Numbered from the stretch's first letter, positions 9,752-19,035 are shown. The stretch is 64,000 nucleotides of DNA from Pseudanabaenaceae cyanobacterium SKYG29 (GCA_025055675.1 JANWWT010000001.1:310001-374000), one strand, 5' to 3'. Made by a program: numbers and translations. The notes: generated by a model not told the origin, from the sequence alone.

Positions 9752-11115
9752 ACAGTTCCTATCCCAATCCCAGCTACAGTGTCAGCCTACACCTGCGTTT
9801 ACCCAACCGTCCGGGTGCGCTAGCCACCGTGATCAATGCCCTAGGCGAGCGAGGAGGTAACCTAGGGCGTATTGATCTAGTTAAGCAAACCCAAACCGTT
9901 TCTGAGCGGGAAATAGTCGTCAATGCTAGCAGTGAAAGCCATGCTCTGGAATTAGTGGAGGTAGTGAAAAGCCTGCCGGAGGTGGAACTATTGCGCTGGC
10001 AAGACCGTACCTTTGCCCTCCATGAGGGGGGAAAAATTGCCGTGACCCCCAAGGTAGTGGTTGCCCGCCAGGCAGACCTAGCAATGGTTTATACTCCTGG
10101 TGTGGGCAGAGTGAGCAAAGCCATTGCTGATGACCCCAGTGCTGTCTATCGTTACACAATTAAAGGCAACACGATCGCTATAGTCACCGATGGCAGTGCG
10201 GTGCTGGGCTTGGGCAATTTAGGCGCAGCGGCAGCTCTACCCGTGATGGAAGGGAAGGCAATGTTGTTTAAGCAGTTTGGTGGTTTAGACGCTTTCCCTA
10301 TTTGTTTAGCGACCCAGGACACTGAAGAAATTATCCAAGCAGTCAAATGGCTGGCACCCGTGTTTGGCGGTATTAACTTGGAAGATATTAGCGCCCCCCG
10401 CTGTTTTGAAATTGAACAGCGATTACAAGAGGAACTAGATATTCCTGTGTTTCACGATGACCAACATGGTACCGCGATTGTAGTCTTAGCGGCTCTCACC
10501 AATGCTTTGCGATTAGTCGGTAAATCCCTAGACAGTGTGCAGATTGTGATCAACGGCGCCGGGGCAGCGGGGGTGGCTGTGGGTAGGTTGTTGCGGGCAG
10601 CGGGAGCACAGTACATTATTCTCTGCGATCGGGAGGGGATCATCTCCCAGGCAAGACAGAATTTAACTGCTTCCAAGGCAGAATTTGCCGTTGACCGATC
10701 GGGCACATTAGCAGATGCCTTAGTGGGGGCGGATGTCTTTTTAGGCTTAAGCATTGGTAACGTCCTCACGGTAGAGATGGTGAGGAGTATGAACAAAGAA
10801 CCGATCGTTTTTGCCATGGCAAATCCTATTCCCGAAATTGCCCCCGAATTAGTTACCAACTGTGTAGCAGTGATGGCTACGGGCAGAAGCGACTACCCCA
10901 ATCAAATCAACAATGTGTTAGCCTTTCCTGGAGTTTTGCGGGGGGCCTTGGATGGCAGGGTTAAACGGATTACAACCGAGATGCACCTAGCCGCAGCCAG
11001 AGCCATTGCCAGCCTAGTCAGTGAGAGCGAATTGCGAGCAGATTATATTATTCCTTCAGTGTTTGACGATCGGGTAGCAAAGAGTGTAGCCAGTGCCATA
11101 CAAAAACTCGCCTAG
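9748..11115 (+). CDS. malic enzyme with N-terminal ACT domain
   Basis: NAD(P)-dependent malic enzyme converting malate to pyruvate and CO2 in the cytoplasm. Residues about 10-85 form an ACT-type ligand-binding domain (LRLPNRPGALATVINALGE), implying allosteric control by a small metabolite. The catalytic part follows with YTPGVGRVSKAI, IVTDGSAVLGLGNLG, the metal-binding NLEDISAPRCFEIE and FHDDQHGTAIV, and the Rossmann loop NGAGAAGVAVG. Length is 455 residues. The start ATG overlaps the moxR stop by 4 bp, indicating translational coupling. A rho-independent terminator follows at about 11123. Cofactor preference is not clear. Confidence 0.93.
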   Translation: MNSSYPNPSYSVSLHLRLPNRPGALATVINALGERGGNLGRIDLVKQTQTVSEREIVVNASSESHALELVEVVKSLPEVELLRWQDRTFALHEGGKIAVTPKVVVARQADLAMVYTPGVGRVSKAIADDPSAVYRYTIKGNTIAIVTDGSAVLGLGNLGAAAALPVMEGKAMLFKQFGGLDAFPICLATQDTEEIIQAVKWLAPVFGGINLEDISAPRCFEIEQRLQEELDIPVFHDDQHGTAIVVLAALTNALRLVGKSLDSVQIVINGAGAAGVAVGRLLRAAGAQYIILCDREGIISQARQNLTASKAEFAVDRSGTLADALVGADVFLGLSIGNVLTVEMVRSMNKEPIVFAMANPIPEIAPELVTNCVAVMATGRSDYPNQINNVLAFPGVLRGALDGRVKRITTEMHLAAARAIASLVSESELRADYIIPSVFDDRVAKSVASAIQKLA

Positions 11116-11122
11116 GCAGATG

Positions 11123-11147
11123 GGGGCAAGCATGCCCCGCTTGTTTT
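11123..11147 (+). terminator. rho-independent terminator after malic enzyme
   Basis: A 6-bp perfect stem GGGGCA (11123-11128) / TGCCCC (11133-11138) with loop AGCA is followed by GCTTGTTTTA. It lies 7 bp past the malic enzyme stop and touches the end of the convergent apcF gene. The T-tract lies on the plus-strand side only. Confidence 0.6.
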
Positions 11148-11643
11148 AGATATTGATCTCACTGAGTCCACGACTCATATGGTCAAAGGGAGACTGCAGC
11201 CATTCCGCCCTTTCCCCTACCAGCTCCATGCACAGTTCCTTCAAAATCTGGATACCCCGCACTGTAGGACCGATGGGTACACCCAAAGAGTTATAGGTTT
11301 CCCGCAAGCCCTGCAACACTCGTTCATCCAGGACATAGTTATCACCCGCTACCAGAGCGTAGGTAGCATAGCGCAGGTAGTAGTCCATATCCCGCAGGCA
11401 GGCGGCATAACGGCGAGTAGTGTAGGCATTCCCTCCCGGACGGATGAGGTCGGGAACTTCATCAAAGAGGCGGGAACCAGCCTGGCGGACTAGACCAGCG
11501 GCATTAGCCGTAATCAAACTCGCTGCCCGCAACCGCGCCGCCCCTGTGGCAAAATAGGCTTTCAAATCGTCAATAGCATTGCGATCCAAATAACGCCCAG
11601 CGGCATCATAGTTGTTGATCAATCTTGTTATGGTGTCTTGCAT
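11146..11643 (-). CDS. apcF: allophycocyanin beta-18 subunit ApcF
   Basis: Phycobilisome core subunit that replaces one beta-allophycocyanin in the terminal-emitter trimer. The start MQDTITRLINNYDAAGRYLD matches the family opening. Cys82 within ACLRDMDYY is the phycocyanobilin attachment site, and Asn72 in GGNAYTTRR is the position of the conserved methylated asparagine. The C-terminal segment YNSLGVPIGPTVRGIQ is typical of ApcF. Length is 165 residues against about 169 in the family. The ATG at 11643 is preceded by GGAG at a 9-nt spacing, favouring it over the TTG at 11658. It is a single gene away from any other phycobilisome gene, as usual for apcF. Confidence 0.95.
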   Translation of the reverse strand: MQDTITRLINNYDAAGRYLDRNAIDDLKAYFATGAARLRAASLITANAAGLVRQAGSRLFDEVPDLIRPGGNAYTTRRYAACLRDMDYYLRYATYALVAGDNYVLDERVLQGLRETYNSLGVPIGPTVRGIQILKELCMELVGERAEWLQSPFDHMSRGLSEINI

Positions 11644-11745
11644 GAAAAAGTGCTCCAAACAGGTTATGTTTAATATGTCTTAATAAATGGGATGCTGAGA
11701 CACAGCGACCTTTCTAAATCTTATACCGCAAAAGTGGGGGATAGC

Positions 11746-12915
11746 ATGATGAAATGGGTAACTGGAATTTCCCGCAAGGTTTCCCTAGAAGCAGCGATCG
11801 GGGAAGTGGTAGAGCAGGTCAAGGGAGGCTTAGGCAAGTTGTCAGCGGATTTGGGCTTTTTGTTTGTCTCCCATGCCTTTGCCAGCGAGTTTCCTAGGGT
11901 ACTGCCGCTACTACAGGAAAAATTCCCTATCCCCCATTTAATAGGTTGCGGGGGGAGTGGGGTGATTGGTAATGGTCAGGAACTGGAACTAGAGCCGGGG
12001 ATCACTCTCTTAGTGGGACATTTGCCAGGTGTTTTCCTGCGCACATTCCACCTTAATCCCGATCGGTTACCAGATTTAGACAGCCCGCCCCAAGCCTGGC
12101 AGGAACTGATTGGTATTGGTGGAACAGAGCAGCCGGGGTTTGTGCTCCTCGTGGACGGCTTTTCCTTCCCGATTACGGATTTCCTCCAGGGCTTAGACTT
12201 TGCTTATCCCCAGTCAGTCAAAGTAGGGGGTTTAGCCAGTGGCGGGGGGCAAGGCAGTAATGCTCTCTTCTGTGGGCGCTATCTCTACAACCGGGGAGCA
12301 GTGGGAGCAGCTTTTTGGGGCGATATTCGTCTGGATGCCATTGTGGCCCAGGGTTGTCGCCCGATCGGTGACCTCCTCCAAGTGACAGCCTGTGAAAGGA
12401 ATATAGTGACCAAATTAAACGATCGTCCCGCCCTGGATGTCCTGCAGCAGATAGTCAACCGCCTCAGTGACAGAGACCGCCGTTTAGCCCAGCGATCGTT
12501 GTTCGTGGGGATCGTGATGAACGAATTTCGCACAGAAGTCAAGCAGGGAGATTTTCTTATCCGTAACATTATTGGAGTTGACCCTGGTTCTGGGGCAATT
12601 GCCATAGGCGATCGGATTCGACCGGGACAAAGACTACAGCTGCACTTACGGGATGCCGACACCTCAGCGGAAGATTTACAAAACGCCCTTAAGCAGTACC
12701 CCTACCCCAACCCCAGGGGGGCTTTGATGTTTAGTTGCACTGGCAGAGGGGAGGGACTATACCAGAAGCCCAACTTTGACAGTGGACTATTCCAGCAGCG
12801 CTTTGGGGCTATTGACTTTGCTGGTTTCTTCTGTGGCGGTGAAATTGGGCCGGTGGGGGGCACCACCTTTCTCCATGGCTATACCTCCGTATTTGGGATT
12901 TTGCGCGAGCCTTAG
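11746..12915 (+). CDS. FIST N/FIST C sensory domain protein
   Basis: FIST-domain protein: FIST_N at about residues 20-215 (LFVSHAFASEF, LIGCGGSGVIG, KVGGLASGGGQ) and FIST_C at about residues 220-375 (IRNIIGVDPGSGAIAIGD, CTGRGEGLY, GFFCGGEIGPVGG). FIST domains are proposed ligand sensors in signal transduction; here there is no attached output domain. The start is placed at the ATG pair 11746/11749, which follows a GGGGG run; an upstream in-frame ATG at 11692 would add 18 residues lacking family character. It is divergent from apcF, 102 bp apart, and its stop overlaps a small membrane-protein gene by 4 bp. Function is unknown. Confidence 0.85.
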   Translation: MMKWVTGISRKVSLEAAIGEVVEQVKGGLGKLSADLGFLFVSHAFASEFPRVLPLLQEKFPIPHLIGCGGSGVIGNGQELELEPGITLLVGHLPGVFLRTFHLNPDRLPDLDSPPQAWQELIGIGGTEQPGFVLLVDGFSFPITDFLQGLDFAYPQSVKVGGLASGGGQGSNALFCGRYLYNRGAVGAAFWGDIRLDAIVAQGCRPIGDLLQVTACERNIVTKLNDRPALDVLQQIVNRLSDRDRRLAQRSLFVGIVMNEFRTEVKQGDFLIRNIIGVDPGSGAIAIGDRIRPGQRLQLHLRDADTSAEDLQNALKQYPYPNPRGALMFSCTGRGEGLYQKPNFDSGLFQQRFGAIDFAGFFCGGEIGPVGGTTFLHGYTSVFGILREP

Positions 12916-13103
12916 CCGTTTGTCACACTGCGCAGGAGATAGCCCAGGGTAAAGCCGATGATCAGAGAAACGTATTGTTTAGTAGCCACAAAACTATCCC
13001 AACCTTTTTTAATATCTCCTAGGACATCCTGCTGGAACTGCTGGGCAAACAGGGTGGGGACATCGACATTAGCCCATAGGTCAGAAACAAAGCCAAAATC
13101 CAT
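12912..13103 (-). CDS. small single-helix membrane protein, conserved cyanobacterial type
   Basis: A 63-residue protein: a soluble acidic N-terminal half (VPTLFAQQFQQDVLGDIKKG) and a C-terminal membrane helix (about residues 43-59, YVSLIIGFTLGYLLRS). It looks like a known but uncharacterised family of small cyanobacterial proteins; I assign no function. Stop overlaps that of the convergent FIST gene by 4 bp. Start ATG at 13103 faces glgX across about 80 bp. Confidence 0.65.
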   Translation of the reverse strand: MDFGFVSDLWANVDVPTLFAQQFQQDVLGDIKKGWDSFVATKQYVSLIIGFTLGYLLRSVTNG

Positions 13104-13184
13104 ATTGACTCCCTGGCAAATTCTGCAATGCGATTACTATAAACATACCCTAGAAATGGTACTGTGGTAACCTGATGGGGAGTG

Positions 13185-15263
13185 ATGGGGCAAATACCTA
13201 TGACCGATGTGCTACCAGGAACCAGTTACCCCTTGGGCGCAACTCTGCGGGAGGACGGGGTCAATTTTTGCCTATTTTCCCGCAATGCCTATGCTGTGGA
13301 GTTACTGCTGTTTGACGATGTGGATGACCCTCGCCCCAGTCGGGTGATTGACCTTGATCCACAAAAAAACCGCACTTTTCACTACTGGCACGTATTTGTG
13401 AAACACCTGCAGGAAGGGCAACTCTATGGTTATCGGGTATTTGGCCCCTATGCCCCCTACCTAGGCCATCGCTTTGACGGCAACAAGGTCTTGTTAGACC
13501 CCTACACCAAGGCAGTGGCGATGGGAAAACACTACAGTCGTTTAGCAGCTATGCGCCCGGGGGACAACGCCGCCCAGTGTCTCAAGAGCGTAGTGGTAGG
13601 ACAAGGGGGTTACGACTGGGAAGAGGACACACCTATTCACCGTCCCTTTGCCAAAACCGTGATCTACGAGATGCACGTGGCTGGCTTTACCCAGCATCCC
13701 AGTTCCGGTTTGCCCGACCATCTACGGGGTACCTATCGCGGTGTGATTGAAAAAATTCCCTACCTCCAGTCCCTGGGCATTACGGCTGTGGAACTCCTAC
13801 CTGTACAATACTACGACCCCCAGGATGCCCGCCCCGGTCTAACTAACTACTGGGGCTATAGTCCTTTAGCTTTCTTTGCCCCCTACAGTGGTTATAGTTC
13901 CGCCTCTGATCCGATCGGTGTAATTAACGAATTTAAGGACATGGTGAAGGCACTGCATCGGGCAGGTATCGAGGTAATTTTAGATGTAGTTTTTAACCAT
14001 ACTGCCGAGGGAGACCAGCACGGTCCTACTTTTTCCTTCAAGGGGTTGGAAAACAGTGTGTACTACATTCTTGACCCCCAGGGGATGGGTTACAAAAATT
14101 ACAGTGGCTGCGGCAACACTCTAAAAACTAACCACGGCATTGTCCAACGCCTAATCTTGGACTGTCTGCGCTACTGGGTAGCGGAAATGCATGTAGATGG
14201 CTTCCGCTTTGACCTAGCCTCTGTCTTTTCCCGCGGCGAGTCGGGGCAAATTCTTAAAAATCCGCCAATCCTGTGGGCGATCGAGTTTGAACCAGTCCTG
14301 GCGGGGGTAAAATTAATTGCCGAAGCCTGGGATGCGGGGGGGTTGTACCAAGTGGGTTCCTTCGTGGGAGAGCGCTTTACGGAGTGGAATGGACCCTACC
14401 GCGATGATGTCCGCAAGTTTGTCAAGGGGGATGATGGCATAGTTGAGCATTTTGCCTCTCGCATCATTGCCAGTCCTGATATTTACCGCCAACCGAACCG
14501 CGAACCCAATCGCAGTATCCATTTTATTACCTGTCACGATGGTTTTACCCTAAATGATTTGGTGTCTTACAACGAAAAACACAACTGGAACAATCTGGAA
14601 GACAATAAAGACGGAGCTAATGATAACTTTAGCTGGAACTGTGGCGTAGAAGGGGAAACGGATGACCCAGAAATAAATCAGCTGCGTCTGCGGCAAATCA
14701 AAAATTTCTTTACGATTTTATTTATCTCCCAGGGGACACCGATGATTTTGATGGGCGACGAAGTGCGCCGCACCCAAAAAGGGAACAATAACGCCTACTG
14801 CCAGAATAATGAAATCAGTTGGTTTAATTGGGATAGCGTAGAAAAGGAAGCCCATTTACTGCGATTTGTCCAGAGCTTAATTAGATTTGCCCAGGAACGA
14901 GCAATCTTGGCAGTGGAACAGTTTTTGCATATTGGCTTCGATGAATATCAGCCCTCGATCGTTTGGCATGGGGTAGAATTGGAGGAGCCGGACTGGGGTT
15001 ATTTCTCCCATAGTCTAGCCTTTACCCTCTATCATCCCAAACCCCAGGAAGAATATCTCCACGTCATTTGTAATGCCTATTGGGAACCCCTGGATTTTGC
15101 CCTGCCACCTTTACCCCCTAACTGGCATTGGCATAGAATTGTGGACACCTATTTACCCAGTCCCGATGATTTTTCTCCCCCTGAGACTGCTGCTTATGTT
15201 GCCTCCGATCGCTATCGGGCGATGCCCAGAAGTACCATTGTCTTAATGGCTCTAGCGAGATAA
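13185..15263 (+). CDS. glgX: glycogen debranching enzyme (isoamylase type, GH13)
   Basis: Hydrolyses alpha-1,6 branches of glycogen. An N-terminal CBM48-like domain (TSYPLGATLREDGVNFCLFS) precedes a GH13 barrel with region I DVVFNHT (about residue 266), region II GFRFDLAS with the nucleophile Asp (about 338), region III AEAWD with the acid Glu (about 378) and region IV FITCHDGF (about 449). Length is about 692 residues. The start is uncertain between GTG 13182, ATG 13185 and ATG 13200; the last has a GGGG tract 9 nt upstream, and the conserved part begins only at residue 8. It is followed 5 bp later by a DegT aminotransferase. Confidence 0.94.
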   Translation: MGQIPMTDVLPGTSYPLGATLREDGVNFCLFSRNAYAVELLLFDDVDDPRPSRVIDLDPQKNRTFHYWHVFVKHLQEGQLYGYRVFGPYAPYLGHRFDGNKVLLDPYTKAVAMGKHYSRLAAMRPGDNAAQCLKSVVVGQGGYDWEEDTPIHRPFAKTVIYEMHVAGFTQHPSSGLPDHLRGTYRGVIEKIPYLQSLGITAVELLPVQYYDPQDARPGLTNYWGYSPLAFFAPYSGYSSASDPIGVINEFKDMVKALHRAGIEVILDVVFNHTAEGDQHGPTFSFKGLENSVYYILDPQGMGYKNYSGCGNTLKTNHGIVQRLILDCLRYWVAEMHVDGFRFDLASVFSRGESGQILKNPPILWAIEFEPVLAGVKLIAEAWDAGGLYQVGSFVGERFTEWNGPYRDDVRKFVKGDDGIVEHFASRIIASPDIYRQPNREPNRSIHFITCHDGFTLNDLVSYNEKHNWNNLEDNKDGANDNFSWNCGVEGETDDPEINQLRLRQIKNFFTILFISQGTPMILMGDEVRRTQKGNNNAYCQNNEISWFNWDSVEKEAHLLRFVQSLIRFAQERAILAVEQFLHIGFDEYQPSIVWHGVELEEPDWGYFSHSLAFTLYHPKPQEEYLHVICNAYWEPLDFALPPLPPNWHWHRIVDTYLPSPDDFSPPETAAYVASDRYRAMPRSTIVLMALAR

Positions 15264-15268
15264 TAATC

Positions 15269-16417
15269 ATGCGCATTCCCATTTTTGACCTGAAGGAACA
15301 ATATCGCCAACTAGCTACAGAAATCGATCGGGCAATTGCCAATGTCTTACAGAGTGGGCAATTTATTCTCGGCAATGATGTGCAGTTTTTTGAACAAGAA
15401 ATAAGCGAGTATTTAGGTGTAAAGTATGCAATTACTACCAATTCTGGGACAGATGCCTTGATGATTAGCTTACGATCGGTGGGTATTGTTCCTGGGGATG
15501 AAGTGATTACTACTCCCTTTAGCTTTTTTGCCACAGCGGAGGCAATTAGTAATATTGGTGCCGTACCTATTTTTGTCGATGTTGACCCCCTTACTTTTAA
15601 TATTAACACCCAGCAAATTAGGTCAGCTATTACCAGTAAAACCCGTGCCATTTTACCTGTCCATCTGTTTGGCTGTCCTGCTAATCTCAGTGACATAATT
15701 GCGATCGCCCAGGAATACAACCTGAAAGTTATTGAAGACTGTGCTCAATCCTTTGGTGCTAAGTATTTAGGCTGTAATAACTGCAACTGTGATTTAGAGC
15801 TGCGCAGTAAAATTTGGGGGAAATACACAGGCACGATTGGTGATTGTGGAGCATTTTCTTTTTTTCCCACGAAGAATTTAGGTGCCTATGGGGATGGGGG
15901 ATTGATAGTGACAAATGATGCGCAAGTGGCTGAGACAGCTAGGAAATTACGGGTGCATGGTTCTATTAGCAAATATCAGAACGAAATGTTGGGCTATAAC
16001 TCCCGTCTGGATACCCTACAGGCAGCGATTTTGCGGGTGAAATTACCTTATGTTGAAAAGTGGAATACTAAGAGACGGGAGATTGCCTACACCTACACTC
16101 AGATTTTGCAGGAAGTCAAAGGTATTATTACCCCTTCTATTAGTGAGGGTCATGTTTTTCATCAATACACAATTCGCGTTTTGTCTGGCAAAAGACAGGG
16201 GCTGATTGACCTGCTACACAAAGAAGGCATCGGCACTATGATTTATTACCCTGTCCCCCTCCATCTTTTACCTGTCTATCGCGGTCAGTATCCCTCTTTT
16301 CCCATAGCGGAACAACTAGCACAGGAAGTTTTAAGTCTACCTATTTATCCTGAACTAGAACTCAAGACAATTGTAGAGATTGCCCATACTATAAAACAAT
16401 GTTGGAATTGTCTGTAA
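15269..16417 (+). CDS. DegT/DnrJ/EryC1/StrS aminotransferase with Cys-rich insertion
   Basis: PLP-dependent sugar aminotransferase that would put an amino group on a keto NDP-sugar. Family features are TNSGTDALMISL, EDCAQSFGA with the PLP-pairing Asp157, SFFPTKNLGAYGDGG with Lys202 as the Schiff-base lysine, and YNSRLDTLQAAIL. Length is 382 residues. Between FGAKYLG and TGTIGDCGAFS there is an extra stretch of about 17-20 residues, beginning CNNCNCDLELRSK, that the family normally lacks. It overlaps the convergent GPH transporter by 29 bp. The gene sits right after glgX and away from other NDP-sugar genes, so its pathway is unclear. Confidence 0.9.
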   Translation: MRIPIFDLKEQYRQLATEIDRAIANVLQSGQFILGNDVQFFEQEISEYLGVKYAITTNSGTDALMISLRSVGIVPGDEVITTPFSFFATAEAISNIGAVPIFVDVDPLTFNINTQQIRSAITSKTRAILPVHLFGCPANLSDIIAIAQEYNLKVIEDCAQSFGAKYLGCNNCNCDLELRSKIWGKYTGTIGDCGAFSFFPTKNLGAYGDGGLIVTNDAQVAETARKLRVHGSISKYQNEMLGYNSRLDTLQAAILRVKLPYVEKWNTKRREIAYTYTQILQEVKGIITPSISEGHVFHQYTIRVLSGKRQGLIDLLHKEGIGTMIYYPVPLHLLPVYRGQYPSFPIAEQLAQEVLSLPIYPELELKTIVEIAHTIKQCWNCL

Positions 16418-17807
16418 GGTTTTGTGTTTTCCGGCGTTCCTGCAACTGCAATCTAATTTCGTGGTGAACAGATTGGGTGAGGGGATAGAAATAGGCAAGC
16501 ACTAGAGTCAATACCAGTAAAGTAGCGGGAATAGGAGCGATCGCTAGCCTAATTGCCTGCAAAGCACTCTCTGGTTGCACAAGTTGCCCACGCACAAAAC
16601 CCGTTGCGTCCAACATTAGTCCGAGTAGAAACAAGCCCACTGCTAAGCCCATTTTTTGCAACAACACCATAAAAGCATAGAAAATACCCTCCCGCCTTTC
16701 CCCTGTATTTAACTCATCTAAATCAGTGACATCGGGTACCATCGACCAGGGGATTAAATAAGCAGTAGATAAGCCACAGCCAGCTAAAATTGCTAACAAA
16801 TACATCCACACTACCTGTCCTGGCTGCAACAAGTATAAGCCTACCTGTGCTATCAACCAGAGGGGAACTCCCATAAAAATTACCCCCCGTTTACCAAAGT
16901 GCTGGCTCAATCTACTCCACACAAATAACATCCCTAGGGCTGTTCCCTGTACTGCCAACATCACCTGAGTAAAGTCAGCATTATCTAGTCTCATCCAACT
17001 TGTTACGTAGAAGGGGATAATCGACGCTGTAATTTGTAGCGCCAGCCAGTAGCAGAAATAGATACCAACTACATATAAAAATGGTACATTACTCAAGACA
17101 GACATAATCTGTTTCGGCAGAGAAATTTGCCCAGACCTAATCTCTGTTTCTCCTCTGTTCTGCTCCTTTACCCGCTGTTTAATGCCAACAATACAACCAA
17201 AAGTAGTAATTACACAAAGACTAGCAATAATCCCACCTAACACAGTATAGGGGAAAGATTCCTGACAGCTAGACGATGATTTGCACAATAGCTTGAATAC
17301 AACTAAAGCAACTACTAAACTGAGAATACTGCCACCAATAGAGAAGCTAAAGCGAAACCCAGTTAACACAGTCCGTTCGTTATAGTCGTCGGTTAATTCC
17401 GCTGTAAGGGCAGCATAGGGTAAGTTAACAGCAGTGTAAAAGGTGTTAAATAACAGGGCAACTACCACATAGTAGGAAAACAGCCAATTCTCTCCCTTAA
17501 AAGGAACTAGCCACAATAGGAAAAAACTAATCCCCAAAGGTACAGCACTGTGTATCATCCAGGGCAGCCGCCGACCTACAGCCGATCGAGTTTTATCGCT
17601 CAACCAACCAATGATGGGATCATTAGTACCATCCCACAACTTACCTACTAATAAAACCAGCCCTGCCCTAGTTGGTGATAATTTGGCGATATTGGTCAGG
17701 AAAAATAAGAGGTAGAAAGAAACTATGTTAACTGTAATAGCAGCACCAAAATCCCCTAAGCCGTAGGATAGCTTCTGCCATAGTGTAAGAGGCTTTTTGT
17801 TATCCAT
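16389..17807 (-). CDS. GPH-family sugar:cation symporter (MFS, MelB-like)
   Basis: Twelve-helix membrane transporter of 472 residues in the glycoside-pentoside-hexuronide:cation symporter family. The N-terminal signature KLWDGTNDPIIGWLSDKTRS carries the conserved acidic residues that bind the coupling cation in MelB. Further matches are YGLGDFGAAI at the N-terminus and PWSMVPDVTDLDELNTGER, the family's second cytoplasmic loop. The substrate is not known; cyanobacterial members are annotated only broadly. The gene overlaps the convergent aminotransferase by 29 bp. Start ATG at 17807. Confidence 0.9.
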   Translation of the reverse strand: MDNKKPLTLWQKLSYGLGDFGAAITVNIVSFYLLFFLTNIAKLSPTRAGLVLLVGKLWDGTNDPIIGWLSDKTRSAVGRRLPWMIHSAVPLGISFFLLWLVPFKGENWLFSYYVVVALLFNTFYTAVNLPYAALTAELTDDYNERTVLTGFRFSFSIGGSILSLVVALVVFKLLCKSSSSCQESFPYTVLGGIIASLCVITTFGCIVGIKQRVKEQNRGETEIRSGQISLPKQIMSVLSNVPFLYVVGIYFCYWLALQITASIIPFYVTSWMRLDNADFTQVMLAVQGTALGMLFVWSRLSQHFGKRGVIFMGVPLWLIAQVGLYLLQPGQVVWMYLLAILAGCGLSTAYLIPWSMVPDVTDLDELNTGERREGIFYAFMVLLQKMGLAVGLFLLGLMLDATGFVRGQLVQPESALQAIRLAIAPIPATLLVLTLVLAYFYPLTQSVHHEIRLQLQERRKTQNLTDNSNIVL

Positions 17808-17895
17808 ATGGTTTCCTTTCGCTATGTTACTGAACTGTGAATCACCTAGCCTACTGCAGCGTTATCCCCGTTTCCGTACCTAGGGGAATGTTTAC

Positions 17896-18084
17896 CTACG
17901 AGCCTTTTAATGCCTTAAAGAACTCCTCTCTGAATCTGCCACTAAAAACAAAGAGCAGGGGCCACAGAATTGCTAAAAAGAAGGCATTGCTAGAATAAAA
18001 AGTGTTCTTAAAACCAGCGAGGAACCGCCAAATTCCTACAACATAAATAACCAATAATAGAATACCAATTCCCTGCAGGGTCAT
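17896..18084 (-). CDS. small two-helix membrane protein
   Basis: 62 residues with two predicted membrane helices (about 3-22 and 32-47) and a basic C-terminus ending EEFFKALKGS. The start ATG at 18084 is fixed by a perfect AGGAGG ribosome-binding site 7-8 nt upstream (18092-18098); extending to 18129 would add a polar tail without support. It looks like an uncharacterised cyanobacterial family. Lies between a lipase-like gene and the GPH transporter, all on the minus strand. Confidence 0.7.
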   Translation of the reverse strand: MTLQGIGILLLVIYVVGIWRFLAGFKNTFYSSNAFFLAILWPLLFVFSGRFREEFFKALKGS

Positions 18085-18134
18085 AGTATGTCCTCCTATG
18101 GTCACGTACCCTCTTTCAGTATATCCCAACTAGG

Positions 18135-19031
18135 TCAAGCTACAGGTAAAATTTCCTCAAACTGCTCAGGTAAGGCAGCAATCGATCGTTCTAGCTCTCC
18201 CCTGTGCAACCAGCCAGTGTAGCCTACAAAACAGCATTTCCCCTCTGCATCTCCTATAAAGACGTGTAAAACACCTAGGGGATTCTGCCATAACCTCACA
18301 GTCAATCCCTCAGCCGTACGGTAGGCTATTCTGGCTCTAGGAAAATCCCGATAACTGCCATCAACTATACCTGGTACAGCACGAAAATAGTCTAATAGTT
18401 TTTGTTGTAAATTGTCGGGAGGAAGTGTAATTTGGGGATTCTGCCAGAAATCTCTGATCGCTTGAATTACCTTGATGTCAGTTCGCAAATCAATATGAAA
18501 AATACCAGGTAAACACAGCCATTGGCAATATTTGAATTGTGTTGACCCGATCGTGACTACGCTATCACTACCATCACCTAAATCACTCGCCACACTGAGG
18601 GTAGGAATTTTTTGCGCAATTACTTCTGCAATAGGGCGGCGGTTGGTACCCAAATCCTTGGCGATTCCTATGCCCAACCTGAGGGGATCAAGTATGCGAC
18701 TGAGTTCCGCACCGCCCACAGGGGAACCAACCAAGGTTAAGCTCTCCACCCGATCGTGCCATTGGGGATGGCGATGTAACAATTCCAACCAGATCAATCC
18801 CCCCATAGAATGCCCCACAATCCGCCAAGGCAGATCAGGATAACGTTGTCGTTGTCGTTCCACTTCAGCTCTGACTTTTTCAATCAAAGGTTCAATGCGC
18901 CACCAAGTATGCCACCAGCCTAAATTGGGAGCAATGATGAATTCTGCAGGTGCACCTAGCAGCTTGCCGCAGTAGTACGCGCGTTGGTTGGTATCTCCCA
19001 TTCCATGTTGGACAAACAGCAAGAAAGACAT
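18135..19031 (-). CDS. alpha/beta hydrolase, lipase-like
   Basis: Serine hydrolase of 298 residues. The start MSFLLFVQHGMGDTNQRAYY contains the oxyanion-hole HG; the nucleophile elbow GHSMGG is near residue 73; SDSVVTIGSTQ and LPGIFHIDL supply likely Asp and His residues. The C-terminal 80 residues form a separate small domain (IVDGSYRDFPRARIAYRTAE). No signal peptide is apparent, so it is probably cytoplasmic. It starts 4 bp after the ribBA stop on the same strand and is likely co-transcribed. Substrate unknown. Confidence 0.8.
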   Translation of the reverse strand: MSFLLFVQHGMGDTNQRAYYCGKLLGAPAEFIIAPNLGWWHTWWRIEPLIEKVRAEVERQRQRYPDLPWRIVGHSMGGLIWLELLHRHPQWHDRVESLTLVGSPVGGAELSRILDPLRLGIGIAKDLGTNRRPIAEVIAQKIPTLSVASDLGDGSDSVVTIGSTQFKYCQWLCLPGIFHIDLRTDIKVIQAIRDFWQNPQITLPPDNLQQKLLDYFRAVPGIVDGSYRDFPRARIAYRTAEGLTVRLWQNPLGVLHVFIGDAEGKCCFVGYTGWLHRGELERSIAALPEQFEEILPVA

Positions 19032-19035
19032 AGGA

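Noticed and set aside
10452-10859. 135-aa minus-strand frame opposite the malic enzyme
   Set aside because: Low-complexity Ala/Thr/Pro composition that follows from the coding strand; no motif or ribosome-binding site.
11692-11745. Longer start for the FIST protein at ATG 11692
   Set aside because: The added 18 residues look unrelated to the family, and the ATG at 11746 follows a GGGGG run.
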